NCBI RefSeq assembly: GCF_900094545.1
Contig: NZ_FMAH01000033.1
Location: 18,741-82,740, forward strand
DNA length: 64,000 bases
Reading direction: 5' to 3'
DNA from: Martinezella miluonensis
Lineage (GTDB): Bacteria > Pseudomonadota > Alphaproteobacteria > Rhizobiales > Rhizobiaceae
The translations under genes were made by a program, and so were the position numbers. Under the pieces are notes generated by a model that did not search any database, was not told the origin of the DNA, and worked only from the letters and a program-made list of their open reading frames with translations. How positions within the stretch are numbered: the first letter of the stretch is position 1; every line of letters begins with the position of its first letter. Below are positions 15,822 to 25,403 of this stretch, piece after piece.

Positions 15822-16715
15822 ATGACTAATCCGGCAAAGGCTATCCGCATCGGCACGATGATCAGGGCGACGAACGAGGATGCCGCCAAGAACATCGCCA
15901 AGATCGCCGACCTCGGTTTCGAAAGCTTCGAGCCCTTCTTCTGGCAGACCACCAACGGCCAGAACCTCGCGGAACTTGGCAAGCGCTGCCGCGACGCCAT
16001 CGGCGATCGCGACATCACCATCTCGACCCTCGGCATGTTCGGCAATCCGCTCGAAGAGCGCGAGATGGACCTGCAGACGCTGCAGGGCTGGAAGGACTGC
16101 ATCGACAATGCCCATCATTTCGGCGCGACCTGCGTTGCCGGCTTTACCGGTCGCATCCGTGACAAGCCGCTCACCGACAGCCTGCCGCGCTACAAGCAGG
16201 TCTGGAGCGAGCTCGCCAAGCGGGCTGCCGACAGGGGCATCAAGATCGCTTTTGAAAATTGCGCCATGGACGGCAACTGGGCGACCGGCGACTGGAACAT
16301 CGCGCACAATCCCGACGCCTGGGAGCTGATGTTCAACGAGACCCCGGACGACAATCTCGGCCTGGAATGGGAGCCATGCCATCAGATGGTCTATCTGATC
16401 GAGCCGCTGCCTCAGATCCGCAAATGGGCAAGCAAGATTTTCCACGTTCACGGCAAGGACGCGACGATCCGTTGGGACGTCATCAAGGAACATGGCATCT
16501 TCGGCAAGGAGAAGTTCGTCTTCATGCGCACGCCGGGCTTCGGCGACAGCAGCTGGACCGACATTATCTCCGAGCTGCGGCTTGCCGGCTGGTCCGGTTC
16601 CATCGACATCGAAGGCTGGCATGACCCGGTCTATCGCGATGCGCTTGAGATGACTGGTCAGGTTCACGGCCTGAACTATCTCAAGAGAAGCCGGGGCGGT
16701 GAATTCGTCGAGTAA
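15822..16715 (+). CDS. Sugar phosphate isomerase/epimerase (xylose isomerase-like TIM barrel)
   Basis: A 297-residue AP endonuclease 2 / xylose isomerase-like TIM barrel. Metal-site segments are visible: GIKIAFENCAMDG (Glu), NLGLEWEPCHQ (Glu and His), KIFHVHGKDA (His) and GSIDIEGWHDP (Glu). Such enzymes isomerise or epimerise keto sugars next to Gfo/Idh dehydrogenases, and the gene directly follows one (5 bp). The start at ATG 15822 is chosen because upstream in-frame sequence overlaps the previous gene without homology. Confidence 0.9.
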   Translation: MTNPAKAIRIGTMIRATNEDAAKNIAKIADLGFESFEPFFWQTTNGQNLAELGKRCRDAIGDRDITISTLGMFGNPLEEREMDLQTLQGWKDCIDNAHHFGATCVAGFTGRIRDKPLTDSLPRYKQVWSELAKRAADRGIKIAFENCAMDGNWATGDWNIAHNPDAWELMFNETPDDNLGLEWEPCHQMVYLIEPLPQIRKWASKIFHVHGKDATIRWDVIKEHGIFGKEKFVFMRTPGFGDSSWTDIISELRLAGWSGSIDIEGWHDPVYRDALEMTGQVHGLNYLKRSRGGEFVE

Positions 16716-16947
16716 CGCGCGTATTTGCGAATCTGCATCGATTCAGGAGGCAAGTTGTGCGTTAATCAAAGGTGTGGAGCGGCAGCTGCTCCACGCGAGA
16801 CGGTATCCAAACGGAGGAACTGCCGAGCATCCGCTGATCGCCTCATGGGACAGGCGAGTGCTTGGTAGAAATGAGGGAAAACCCGATGGCAGCGCGGGCC
16901 ATGTCGTCGGACTGAAACCGTCACGGTTCGCAGGTGGAGGAGAACAT

Positions 16948-18213
16948 ATGAATATTTTTTCGAAGCTGGCGGTCTCGGCCGGCATGTCGCTTCTGTTGGC
17001 TGCCGGTGTGGCGCAGGCCCAGGGCAAGACATTTAACGTCTGGTGGTACGAGCTGCCCGACACGCCTCAGGCGGTAGCCTGGACGAAGGCACTCGGCGTA
17101 TTCAAGGCCAAACATCCCGATGTAACCGTCAATTTCGAGCAAAAAACCTTCGATCAATTGCAGAAGGCCGGCAGTCTTATCCTGAATTCGGATCAGGCGC
17201 CTGATGTGCTCGAGTACAATAAGGGCAACGCAACAGCGGGCCTCGTCGCCTCGCAGGGGCTGCTGACGCCGCTCGATGATGAGTTCAAGAAGCGTGGCTG
17301 GGGTAAGGTCCTGAACGAAACCAACACGCAGCTCAGCAAATATGACCAGAATGGCGTCTATGGCTCGGGTCCGATCATCGGTATTCCAGCGCTTGGCGAG
17401 TTCGTCTCGGTCTTCTACAACATCGACATGTTCCAGGCCGATGGCTTGAAGGTGCCGACGACGCTGGCTGAGTTTGAGGCGACTCTCGACCACTTCAAGC
17501 AGAAGGGCATTACACCGCTTGCCTACGGCACGGTGGATTCGAACGCACAGCATCTGCTCTACACGCTGGCACTGACGCAGGCCGATGACACCTGGGTCAA
17601 GAATTATCAGGGTCTCAAGGCGCCGCTCGATACCAAGCCCTTCCTGTTCGCTGCTCAGAAGATCGCTGACTGGGTGGGCAAGGGATACATCTCGAAGGAT
17701 TCGACCGGCCTCAAGGGGACGGACGCCGCCAATGTGTTCTCTTCGGGCAAGGCGCCGATGTTCGTCAGCGGTACCTGGAACAACGGCAATTTTGCGAACA
17801 CAATCAAGACGTTCAAATGGAGCCAGTTCATTTTCCCGACGACGAAGTACACCGTCGGCTCAACTGGCAGCATGTTCATGGTGCCAAAGAGCGCCAAGAA
17901 CAAGGATCTCGCCTATGATTTCATCGATCTGGTGCTGAGCAAGGACAATCAGAACGAACAGGCAAATCTTGGCGGTGTGGCTATTGATGCAGATCCGGCT
18001 GCCATCACCGATGAGGTCGGCAAGCGCAATGTCGAACTCTTCCACCAGATTTCCAGCAAGGGCGGCCTCGGCTTCTACCCGGACTGGCCGGTGCCCGGCT
18101 ATTACGAACTGCTGATTCAGGCGACTACCGGCCTGGTGAACGGCTCCACGCCACCTGATCAATTGGCTGCACGGCTGAAGAAGGCCTACGACGACGTGCA
18201 GGCGGCGCAATAA
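16948..18213 (+). CDS. Sugar ABC transporter substrate-binding protein
   Basis: A 421-residue family 1 extracellular solute-binding protein with a signal peptide of about 24 residues (ending VAQAQG). Typical stretches include VNFEQKTFDQLQKAG, PDVLEYNKGN and GSTGSMFMVPKSAKNKDLAYDF. The ATG at 16948 follows GGAGGAGAAC. It delivers a sugar or polyol to the permeases encoded next. The 232-bp gap before it holds a 7-bp inverted repeat (16774-16780 with 16788-16794) and may carry its own promoter. Confidence 0.92.
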   Translation: MNIFSKLAVSAGMSLLLAAGVAQAQGKTFNVWWYELPDTPQAVAWTKALGVFKAKHPDVTVNFEQKTFDQLQKAGSLILNSDQAPDVLEYNKGNATAGLVASQGLLTPLDDEFKKRGWGKVLNETNTQLSKYDQNGVYGSGPIIGIPALGEFVSVFYNIDMFQADGLKVPTTLAEFEATLDHFKQKGITPLAYGTVDSNAQHLLYTLALTQADDTWVKNYQGLKAPLDTKPFLFAAQKIADWVGKGYISKDSTGLKGTDAANVFSSGKAPMFVSGTWNNGNFANTIKTFKWSQFIFPTTKYTVGSTGSMFMVPKSAKNKDLAYDFIDLVLSKDNQNEQANLGGVAIDADPAAITDEVGKRNVELFHQISSKGGLGFYPDWPVPGYYELLIQATTGLVNGSTPPDQLAARLKKAYDDVQAAQ

Positions 18214-18233
18214 CACCATCGGCGACAATCACA

Positions 18234-18264
18234 ACGGCGGGACGGCTCTGATGCCACCCGCCGT
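18234..18264 (+). other. Intercistronic stem-loop after the binding protein gene
   Basis: ACGGCGGG (18234-18241) pairs with CCCGCCGT (18257-18264) in an 8-bp perfect stem without a T-run. Stem-loops here usually protect the abundant binding protein mRNA and lower permease expression. Confidence 0.6.
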
Positions 18265-18283
18265 ATCGGACTGGAGGAATTCG

Positions 18284-19189
18284 ATGGAAAAGTCGAAGAG
18301 CGCCGGCAGGGCGGGGTACTATTTCTACATGATCCCCGGGATGCTGGGATTTGTGCTGGTGGTGCTCATTCCGCTGATCGCCAATTTCGTGATCAGCTTC
18401 ACGACATGGAAGGGCGGTGTCATTCCGCCGCGCTATGTCGGCTTTGAAAACTATCAGAGATTGCTGCTGGACAGCCTCTTTTGGAGTTCGATCCAGCATA
18501 CACTGCTGTTCATCATTTCGATGACCATCGTGCCCATCCTCCTGGGGTTGGTGCTGGCGGCGGTGCTGTTCGACTATATCAGTGCGCAATTCAGCGAGAC
18601 GTGGTCGAGTTTCTTCCGCGCCGGTTTCTACCTGCCGCAGATTCTGCCCTTGACCGCGGCCGGTGTCCTTTGGGGGTGGATCCTCAACCCCATCGGCATT
18701 ATCAACGCGGTATTGAAAACCATTGGGCTTGATTTCCTCGCCAAGAACTGGCTGGGAGACGCAAACTATGCGCTTTGGGCCGTTTCCGCCGTCATCGTCT
18801 GGGTCCAGGTCGGCTACTGCCTTGTCGTGTTCATGTCCGGATTGGCGCGCGTCGACCCTTCGCTCTACGAGGCGGCCGAACTCGACAATGCGAGCTGGTT
18901 CGGGCGCTTCCGCTCCATCACCATTCCGATGCTCATGCCTGAGATTTTCGTGGTGGCGCTGACGACGCTGATCGCGGCACTCAAGGTTTTTGCGCCGATC
19001 TACGTGCTGACGTCGGGCGGACCCGACAATGCGACCACGGTGCCATCCTATCTGTCCTACTATCATTTCTTCACGACGAACCGTGTTGGCTATGCTGCGG
19101 CCATTGCGACGCTGCAGACCGTCATCACCATCATACTCGGCGTCGTGTTCCTGCGCATGCAATCGAAACAGGCCGAGGGAGGGCACTGA
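18284..19189 (+). CDS. Sugar ABC transporter permease (MalF/UgpA type)
   Basis: A 301-residue protein with six membrane helices. The permease EAA motif reads YEAAELDNASWFGRFRSITIPMLMP at about residues 200-224. The start is ATG 18284, 6 nt after GGAGG; a start at 18251 would lie in the intercistronic stem-loop. It forms the inner membrane channel with the next gene product. Confidence 0.92.
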   Translation: MEKSKSAGRAGYYFYMIPGMLGFVLVVLIPLIANFVISFTTWKGGVIPPRYVGFENYQRLLLDSLFWSSIQHTLLFIISMTIVPILLGLVLAAVLFDYISAQFSETWSSFFRAGFYLPQILPLTAAGVLWGWILNPIGIINAVLKTIGLDFLAKNWLGDANYALWAVSAVIVWVQVGYCLVVFMSGLARVDPSLYEAAELDNASWFGRFRSITIPMLMPEIFVVALTTLIAALKVFAPIYVLTSGGPDNATTVPSYLSYYHFFTTNRVGYAAAIATLQTVITIILGVVFLRMQSKQAEGGH

Positions 19190-19190
19190 C

Positions 19191-20066
19191 ATGGCGATGA
19201 CGTCTTCGATTTCCGCCCCGGTTGTTTCGGTGCATCACGGCCAGAAGAAAGGGATTGGCCGATGGGTCGTTCTGGCTATCCTGCTTGTTTTCCTTGCGGG
19301 TACGCTGTTTCCGTTCTTCCTGGCCGCCTTCAATGCCATAAAGACGCCTTCCGACTATGCCGCCAATGGCCCGCTTGCCTTTCCGCATAGCTTCGACCTG
19401 ACAGCGCTCAAGAACTTCTGGATGAATGTCGATTTCCCCCGAAAGCTCTTCAACAGCATTCTCATCAGTGGATGTACTGCGATATTGGCCGTCGTTCTCA
19501 GCCTGCTGAACGCCTATGCCATCGGCATCGGCCGCGTACGCGGCGGACAGGTGATGCTTGTCATCCTGCTGATCTCGATCATGGCGCCGCAGGAAGCCTT
19601 GGTCTATCCGCTCTACTACATGTCCAAGCAGGTCGGCCTGTTCGATTCGATGCTCTCGGTGATCCTGATCATCGGCGTGCTGCACACCGCCTTCGGGACC
19701 TATCTTCTGTCTTCGGTGCTGGCGACCTTCCCCCGCGAAATCATCGAGGCGGCGCAGATCGACAATGCTACGCGCTGGCAGATCCTTTGGATGGTCATCG
19801 TGCCGGTGCTGCGGCCGACGCTTGCGGTGCTGGCGACCTTCTTCTTCATCTGGACTTGGAACGAGTTCCTGATCCCGCTGGTGTTCCTGGTTTCCAACAA
19901 CAACCAGACGGTTTCCGTCGCCATGGGCGTGCTGTCGGGTGCCAATACGCAGGAGCCGACCGCGATTGCGGCGGCCTCGCTGCTCGGCATTACGCCGACG
20001 GTGATCTTCTTCCTGATTTTCCAACGGACCCTGACGCGCGGTGTCGCCGCAGGTGCCGTCAAATAA
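19191..20066 (+). CDS. Sugar ABC transporter permease (MalG/UgpE type)
   Basis: A 291-residue permease with six predicted helices. The EAA motif reads EIIEAAQIDNATRWQILWMV near residue 190, and the C-terminal FQRTLTRGVAAGAVK is typical of MalG-type subunits. It starts one base after the previous stop codon, so the two permeases are translationally coupled. Confidence 0.92.
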   Translation: MAMTSSISAPVVSVHHGQKKGIGRWVVLAILLVFLAGTLFPFFLAAFNAIKTPSDYAANGPLAFPHSFDLTALKNFWMNVDFPRKLFNSILISGCTAILAVVLSLLNAYAIGIGRVRGGQVMLVILLISIMAPQEALVYPLYYMSKQVGLFDSMLSVILIIGVLHTAFGTYLLSSVLATFPREIIEAAQIDNATRWQILWMVIVPVLRPTLAVLATFFFIWTWNEFLIPLVFLVSNNNQTVSVAMGVLSGANTQEPTAIAAASLLGITPTVIFFLIFQRTLTRGVAAGAVK

Positions 20067-20160
20067 CCAATGCGGAAGCCTCGTTCCGACTGTGATCGTC
20101 GGGCCGGGCGCGATGAATGGCAAGTCTGACGAAGTTCGATTTTTCCGCAGGAGGAGCAAA

Positions 20161-21249
<1,089 letters not shown>

Positions 21250-21309
21250 GAGGAGGATGGCTTTGATGAGGTCCGGAACTCATGGGTTTTCGGACCGCCG
21301 ATTAGTTGA

Positions 21310-21338
21310 TTGACGAAACCGTCCAATTGGTATGTTAT
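21310..21338 (+). promoter_or_regulatory. Candidate promoter of the tetR gene, giving a near-leaderless mRNA
   Basis: TTGACG (21310-21315) and TGTTAT (21333-21338) are 17 bp apart. The expected start of transcription is at or very near the ATG at 21345, so the mRNA would have almost no leader. CCAATTGG (21323-21330) inside the spacer is a possible half of an autoregulatory operator. Confidence 0.45.
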
Positions 21339-21344
21339 GTCGCC

Positions 21345-21908
21345 ATGTCCACAGCGCACCACAGGAAGAAGCAGCCTTTGTTCGTCCGCCAGCAGTTGCT
21401 GGAGGTCGCGGCGCGGCTTGCTTCCGAAAAGGGAATGGCTGCGGTGACGCTGGATGCCGTTTCCGGCGCCTCCGGGGTGAGCAAGGGTGGCCTGCTGCAT
21501 CACTTCCCCAGCAAGAACATGCTTCTCGAAGCGCTGTTCGACAGCCTGCTGGAGCGGCTGGATGCTGCAATCGAGGAAGCGATGCGCGCGGATCCATTGC
21601 CGCATGGTCGCTTTACCCGCGGTTACCTGCATGCGTGCCTGGCACTGCGCGATCAGCCGCAGGGCAACAAGGACTGGGCGCAGGTGACGATGGTGCTGCT
21701 TACCGAGCCGCAATTGCGGCAGCGCTGGCACGAGTGGGTGCGCGAGCGCAGCGAGGAATATGTCGGTACGGATTCCTCGGTGGACGCGGCAATCGTCAGG
21801 TTGGCGGCCGATGGGATCTGGCTTGCGGACCTGCTCGGTAGTCACGACATGGACGCAAACGCGCGCGCGACGCTCATCGGGCGGCTTGTCGAGCTCACAC
21901 ACCTCTAG
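21345..21908 (+). CDS. TetR family transcriptional regulator
   Basis: A 187-residue protein. The N-terminal helix-turn-helix (VTLDAVSGASGVSKGGLLHHF) is followed by a TetR_C_6-like ligand domain. It precedes an SMR efflux gene by 14 bp, so it most likely represses that pump and itself. The ATG at 21345 is chosen; a TTG at 21306 would place part of the promoter inside the gene. The ligand is unknown. Confidence 0.9.
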   Translation: MSTAHHRKKQPLFVRQQLLEVAARLASEKGMAAVTLDAVSGASGVSKGGLLHHFPSKNMLLEALFDSLLERLDAAIEEAMRADPLPHGRFTRGYLHACLALRDQPQGNKDWAQVTMVLLTEPQLRQRWHEWVRERSEEYVGTDSSVDAAIVRLAADGIWLADLLGSHDMDANARATLIGRLVELTHL

Positions 21909-21922
21909 GAATCGTCGGAGAC

Positions 21923-22270
21923 ATGGGAATGGCGAACGCATCTGTCTATGCAATGCTGCTGGTTGCGATCGTGCTGGAGGTGATCGGCACGACGGCGTTG
22001 CAGATGTCGCAGCAGTTCACCCGCCTCGGTCCGACGATCGTTCTGGTGGTTTGCTACACGGCGGCCTTCTATTGCCTTTCGGTAACGTTGCGGGTCATCC
22101 CGGTGGGCATCGCCTACGCTATCTGGAGCGCGCTCGGCATCGTGCTGATTTCCGTGGTGGGGTTCGTGCTGTTCCGTCAGAAACTCGACCTTGCCGCCGT
22201 CATCGGCCTGGGGTTGATCATTGCCGGCGTGCTCGTCGTCAATCTCTTTTCAAAATCCGTGTCGCACTGA
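21923..22270 (+). CDS. Small multidrug resistance (SMR) efflux protein
   Basis: A 115-residue protein with four membrane helices. Helix 1 carries the proton and drug-binding Glu in AIVLEVIGTTALQMS, and the family segments VGIAYAIWSALGIVLIS and GLIIAGVLVVNLFS are present. SMR proteins work as antiparallel dimers exporting cationic compounds (EmrE) or guanidinium (Gdx); this sequence looks closer to EmrE. It is in one operon with the TetR gene. Confidence 0.9.
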   Translation: MGMANASVYAMLLVAIVLEVIGTTALQMSQQFTRLGPTIVLVVCYTAAFYCLSVTLRVIPVGIAYAIWSALGIVLISVVGFVLFRQKLDLAAVIGLGLIIAGVLVVNLFSKSVSH

Positions 22271-22432
22271 AAACAGAGGTGTTGTTCATGGCCGTTTTTG
22301 CCTTTGTCAAATCGCTTTGAAGGTTCTATGTCTCTACAAAGCAGGCTGATGAAGGTTTGAAGTACGGCGCTTTCCCAAAGCGCTTTGGATCGTAAACCTA
22401 TTCAATCCCAATAGAATTAGAGGAGTGCCGTA

Positions 22433-23218
22433 ATGACTATTCGTGCCGTCGTTTGGGGCGAGAACATTCATGAGCAAACAAACAAAGTCGTCGCCGAGAT
22501 CTATCCGGAAGGCATGCACAACACCATCGCCAAGGCGCTGAGTGCCGATGCCGGTATCCAGGCAACCACTGCAACGTTGCAGGAGCCGGAGCATGGTCTT
22601 AGCGAAGCGCGCCTGAAAGACACCGACGTCCTGCTGTGGTGGGGTCACAAGGACCATGGCGCCGTTAACGACGAAGTGGTCGAGCGCGTCGCCAAGCGCG
22701 TGTGGGAGGGCATGGGCCTCATCGTCCTGCATTCCGGCCATTTCTCCAAGGTCTTCAAGCGCCTGATGGGCACGCCTTGCGCGCTGAAATGGCGCGAGGC
22801 CGGTGAGCGCGAACGCCTCTGGGTCATCAATCCGCGCCATCCGATCGCGGCTGGTCTGGGCGAGCATTTTGAGCTCGAGAACGAGGAAATGTACGGTGAG
22901 CAGTTCTCCGTTCCGGAGCCGCTGGAAACCGTGTTCATCTCCTGGTTCCAGGGCGGCGAAGTCTTCCGCTCGGGCATGACCTGGCGCCGTGGCGCCGGCA
23001 ACATCTTCTATTTCCGCCCTGGCCATGAGACCTACCCGACCTATCACGACGCCACGGTCCAAAAGGTGCTGATCAATTCCGTGAAGTGGGCCCACAATCC
23101 GCTCGGCACTCAGGCCAGCATCCATGATGCGCCCAACGTGCCGGTCGAGACGGCGTTGGAGCCGATCGTCGAGCGTGGTCCGAAACTGCACCAGGCCGGC
23201 GAAGCCGGTTATCGCTGA
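22433..23218 (+). CDS. thuA: Trehalose utilization protein ThuA
   Basis: A 261-residue protein of the ThuA fold (class I glutamine amidotransferase-like): VVWGENIHEQTN at the start, DVLLWWGHKDHGAVNDEVVERV, GLIVLHSGHFSKVFK and the ending NSVKWAHNP. In Sinorhizobium, thuAB are needed to use trehalose and related disaccharides, giving 3-keto derivatives together with ThuB. It lies 8 bp before the thuB-like gene. Unlike the Sinorhizobium operon, it is separated from the nearest ABC importer by the TetR/SMR pair. Confidence 0.85.
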   Translation: MTIRAVVWGENIHEQTNKVVAEIYPEGMHNTIAKALSADAGIQATTATLQEPEHGLSEARLKDTDVLLWWGHKDHGAVNDEVVERVAKRVWEGMGLIVLHSGHFSKVFKRLMGTPCALKWREAGERERLWVINPRHPIAAGLGEHFELENEEMYGEQFSVPEPLETVFISWFQGGEVFRSGMTWRRGAGNIFYFRPGHETYPTYHDATVQKVLINSVKWAHNPLGTQASIHDAPNVPVETALEPIVERGPKLHQAGEAGYR

Positions 23219-23226
23219 GGTATCAT

Positions 23227-24270
23227 ATGCGTCTCATAGTAGTTGGCACGGGCGGCATGGCGAAGAACCATGTGGAGCATTTCGCCCGCATTTCTGGCGT
23301 CGAAATCGTCGGCGCCGTCGATACTGACGCGACGAGGCTCACCGCCTTTTGCGATATGTTCGACATCAATAAGCGCTTTTCGTCGCTCGACGAGGCGCTG
23401 GCCTGGGGCGAGTTCGATGCGGTGACCAATGTCACGCCGGACAAGGCTCACCATCCGACGACCCTGCCGTTGCTTGCCGCCGGCAAGCACGTTCTCTGCG
23501 AGAAGCCGCTCGCGGAGAATTATGAAAAGGCGCTCGAGATGACGGAAGCTGCCGAGAGGGCAGGGGTCGTCAATATGGTCAATCTGACCTATCGCAATGT
23601 TGCGCAGCTGCAGAAGGCGCGCGAGATGGTGATCTCGGGTGAGATCGGCACGGTCAAGCATGTGGAGGCGTCCTATCTGCAGAGCTGGCTCGTCTCCAAG
23701 GCATGGGGCGATTGGCGCAGCGAATCCAAATGGCTCTGGCGCCTGTCGACCGGTCACGGCTCGAACGGCGTTCTCGGCGATATCGGCATTCATATTCTCG
23801 ATTTCGCCGCTTATGGTGCAGCGACGGATATCGATCACGTCTTCGCCCGCCTCAAGACCTTCGCCAAGGCGCCTGGCGAGCGTATCGGCGAGTATACGCT
23901 TGACGCGAACGACAGCTTCTCGATGTCGGTCGACTTTGCCAACGGTGCGCTCGGCGTCGTGCATGCGAGCCGCTGGGCAACGGGACATCTGAACGAGCTG
24001 AAGCTTCGCATCTACGGCGAGCGCGGCGGCCTGGAAGTGACCCACAGCCCGAACGGCTCCGAACTGCGCGGTTGCCTTGGCGATGATACCGAAACGGCGA
24101 CGTGGAGGGTCATCGAGGTGCCGGCGGTCCCGACCAACTACCAGCGGTTTGCCGATGCCGTCATGACCGGCAGCAGCCAGGATCCGAGCTTCCGCCACGC
24201 AGCCAACTTGCAGCGCGTGCTGGATCTTGCCATGGTAACGGAAACGGAGCGGCGCGAACTGAAGGTCTGA
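23227..24270 (+). CDS. thuB: Gfo/Idh/MocA oxidoreductase, ThuB-like
   Basis: A 347-residue dehydrogenase: Rossmann motif VVGTGGMAKNHVEHF, the family motif CEKPLAENYEKALEM near residue 95, and a C-terminal domain with GVLGDIGIHILDF. Pairing with thuA (8-bp gap) supports ThuB, which in Sinorhizobium and Agrobacterium oxidises disaccharides to 3-keto sugars with ThuA. Without thuA the sequence alone would only give the broad family. Confidence 0.8.
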   Translation: MRLIVVGTGGMAKNHVEHFARISGVEIVGAVDTDATRLTAFCDMFDINKRFSSLDEALAWGEFDAVTNVTPDKAHHPTTLPLLAAGKHVLCEKPLAENYEKALEMTEAAERAGVVNMVNLTYRNVAQLQKAREMVISGEIGTVKHVEASYLQSWLVSKAWGDWRSESKWLWRLSTGHGSNGVLGDIGIHILDFAAYGAATDIDHVFARLKTFAKAPGERIGEYTLDANDSFSMSVDFANGALGVVHASRWATGHLNELKLRIYGERGGLEVTHSPNGSELRGCLGDDTETATWRVIEVPAVPTNYQRFADAVMTGSSQDPSFRHAANLQRVLDLAMVTETERRELKV

Positions 24271-24311
24271 TGTCATAGGCCACCTTCAGGCAAAACCTTG
24301 GGAGTGCATGC

Positions 24312-25139
24312 ATGTCCACCGAGGAAAAAGTTGCCAGCCACTACACGCATGGATCGCTGGAAACGGCGATCCTGCAAATCCTGTCGACCAGTGGCAAGGA
24401 TATCGACAATCTGCGCCTTAGGGACCTCGCCGGTGTCGATGAGTTCCACCTCGGGCGTCATGCCGCCACGGTGGAGTTCGCGCTCGATCTCGATCTTTCC
24501 GCCGGTCTGCGGCTTGCCGATATCGGATCGGGGCTCGGCGGGCCTGCCCGCCATTTTGCCGACTCCTACGGATGCGCGGTATCGGGTATCGATCTCACCG
24601 AAGAATTCGTTCAGGTCGCCAAGTCGCTGACAGCCCTTTGCGGTCTGGCGGATCTGGTATCCTTCCGGCAGGGAAGCGCCTTGGACTTGCCCTTCGAGAG
24701 CGGCAGTTTCGACCGCACGACGCTCATTCATGTCGGCATGAATATCGAGGACAAGGCGAGGCTGTTTGCAGAGATCCGCCGCATTCTCAAGCCGGGTGGC
24801 CGGTTCGGGCTCTATGAAATTATGCAGATGCGCGAGGGCACACTACCTTATCCGATGCCCTGGGCGATGGAGCCGGAAACGAGCTTCGTCTGCAGCTCCG
24901 ATGTCTATCGCCATCTACTCGAAGAAGCCGGCTTTGCGGTGGAGCTGGAGCGGGATCGCAGCGCATTGGCGATCCGGCTGGCGCATGAGGCGCGCGCCAA
25001 AGCTGCGGCAGGCGAGGGGCGAGACCCGGGGTTCCGAACAGTGATGGGGCCGCGGGCGAGTGAGCGGAGCAGCAATGTCAACATGTCGGTGGAAGCAGGG
25101 CTGCTCGCGCCGATTGAGATGATTGCTCGGGCGGTGTGA
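24312..25139 (+). CDS. Class I SAM-dependent methyltransferase
   Basis: A 275-residue protein with motif I IGSGLGGPARHFA near residue 75, an acidic residue in SGIDLTEEF and a post-motif HVGMNIEDKARLF. It resembles small-molecule methyltransferases of the phosphoethanolamine/sarcosine type. It starts 41 bp after thuB behind GGGAG and may be cotranscribed with it. The substrate is not known. Confidence 0.85.
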   Translation: MSTEEKVASHYTHGSLETAILQILSTSGKDIDNLRLRDLAGVDEFHLGRHAATVEFALDLDLSAGLRLADIGSGLGGPARHFADSYGCAVSGIDLTEEFVQVAKSLTALCGLADLVSFRQGSALDLPFESGSFDRTTLIHVGMNIEDKARLFAEIRRILKPGGRFGLYEIMQMREGTLPYPMPWAMEPETSFVCSSDVYRHLLEEAGFAVELERDRSALAIRLAHEARAKAAAGEGRDPGFRTVMGPRASERSSNVNMSVEAGLLAPIEMIARAV

Positions 25140-25211
25140 CGGAATGCATCCGGCGTGCTCAAGTGCGGCACATTGACAGCGGTGGGCGTATTTCTATATT
25201 GAAATCTCAAC

Positions 25212-25316
25212 GGTAATGGATTTCTGCCGGGCCATGGTGGCCGAACCGCTGCTCTGATATTTCCAGGGAAGCTGATGACTCCTACTCGAGACGCCTGAAG
25301 GGCGAAGGAGTAGAGT
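25212..25316 (+). promoter_or_regulatory. Fluoride (crcB) riboswitch, variant form
   Basis: The conserved core is present: GGTAATGGATTTCTGCC at 25212-25228 matches the usual GGTGATGGAGTTCGCC pattern with a compensated stem (GGTA/TGCC). AACCGCT at 25244-25250 and AGCTGATGACTCCTAC at 25270-25285 complete it. An extra hairpin GGCCA-TGG-TGGCC (25230-25242) and an extended third stem (CTCTG/CAGGG) are inserted. GACTCCTACTC can instead pair with GAGTAGAGTC (25307-25316), the classical mutually exclusive terminator arm, followed by GTTTTCTT. It lies before a CLC-F type antiporter gene, the expected target. Confidence 0.75.
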
Positions 25317-25403
25317 CGTGTCCGTTTTCTTGCCGTTATCTCACGCATGTTTCCTATCCTGTATCCCCGGGAAACCGTCCGTCGGCTTCGCGGGAGGGGC
25401 AAA

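Noticed and set aside
24289..24303. 15-nt exact repeat GGCAAAACCTTGGGA before the methyltransferase gene and again at 36741-36755 before the acetyltransferase gene
   Set aside because: A match this short is expected by chance in 64 kb, and the GGGA part is ribosome-site sequence in both.
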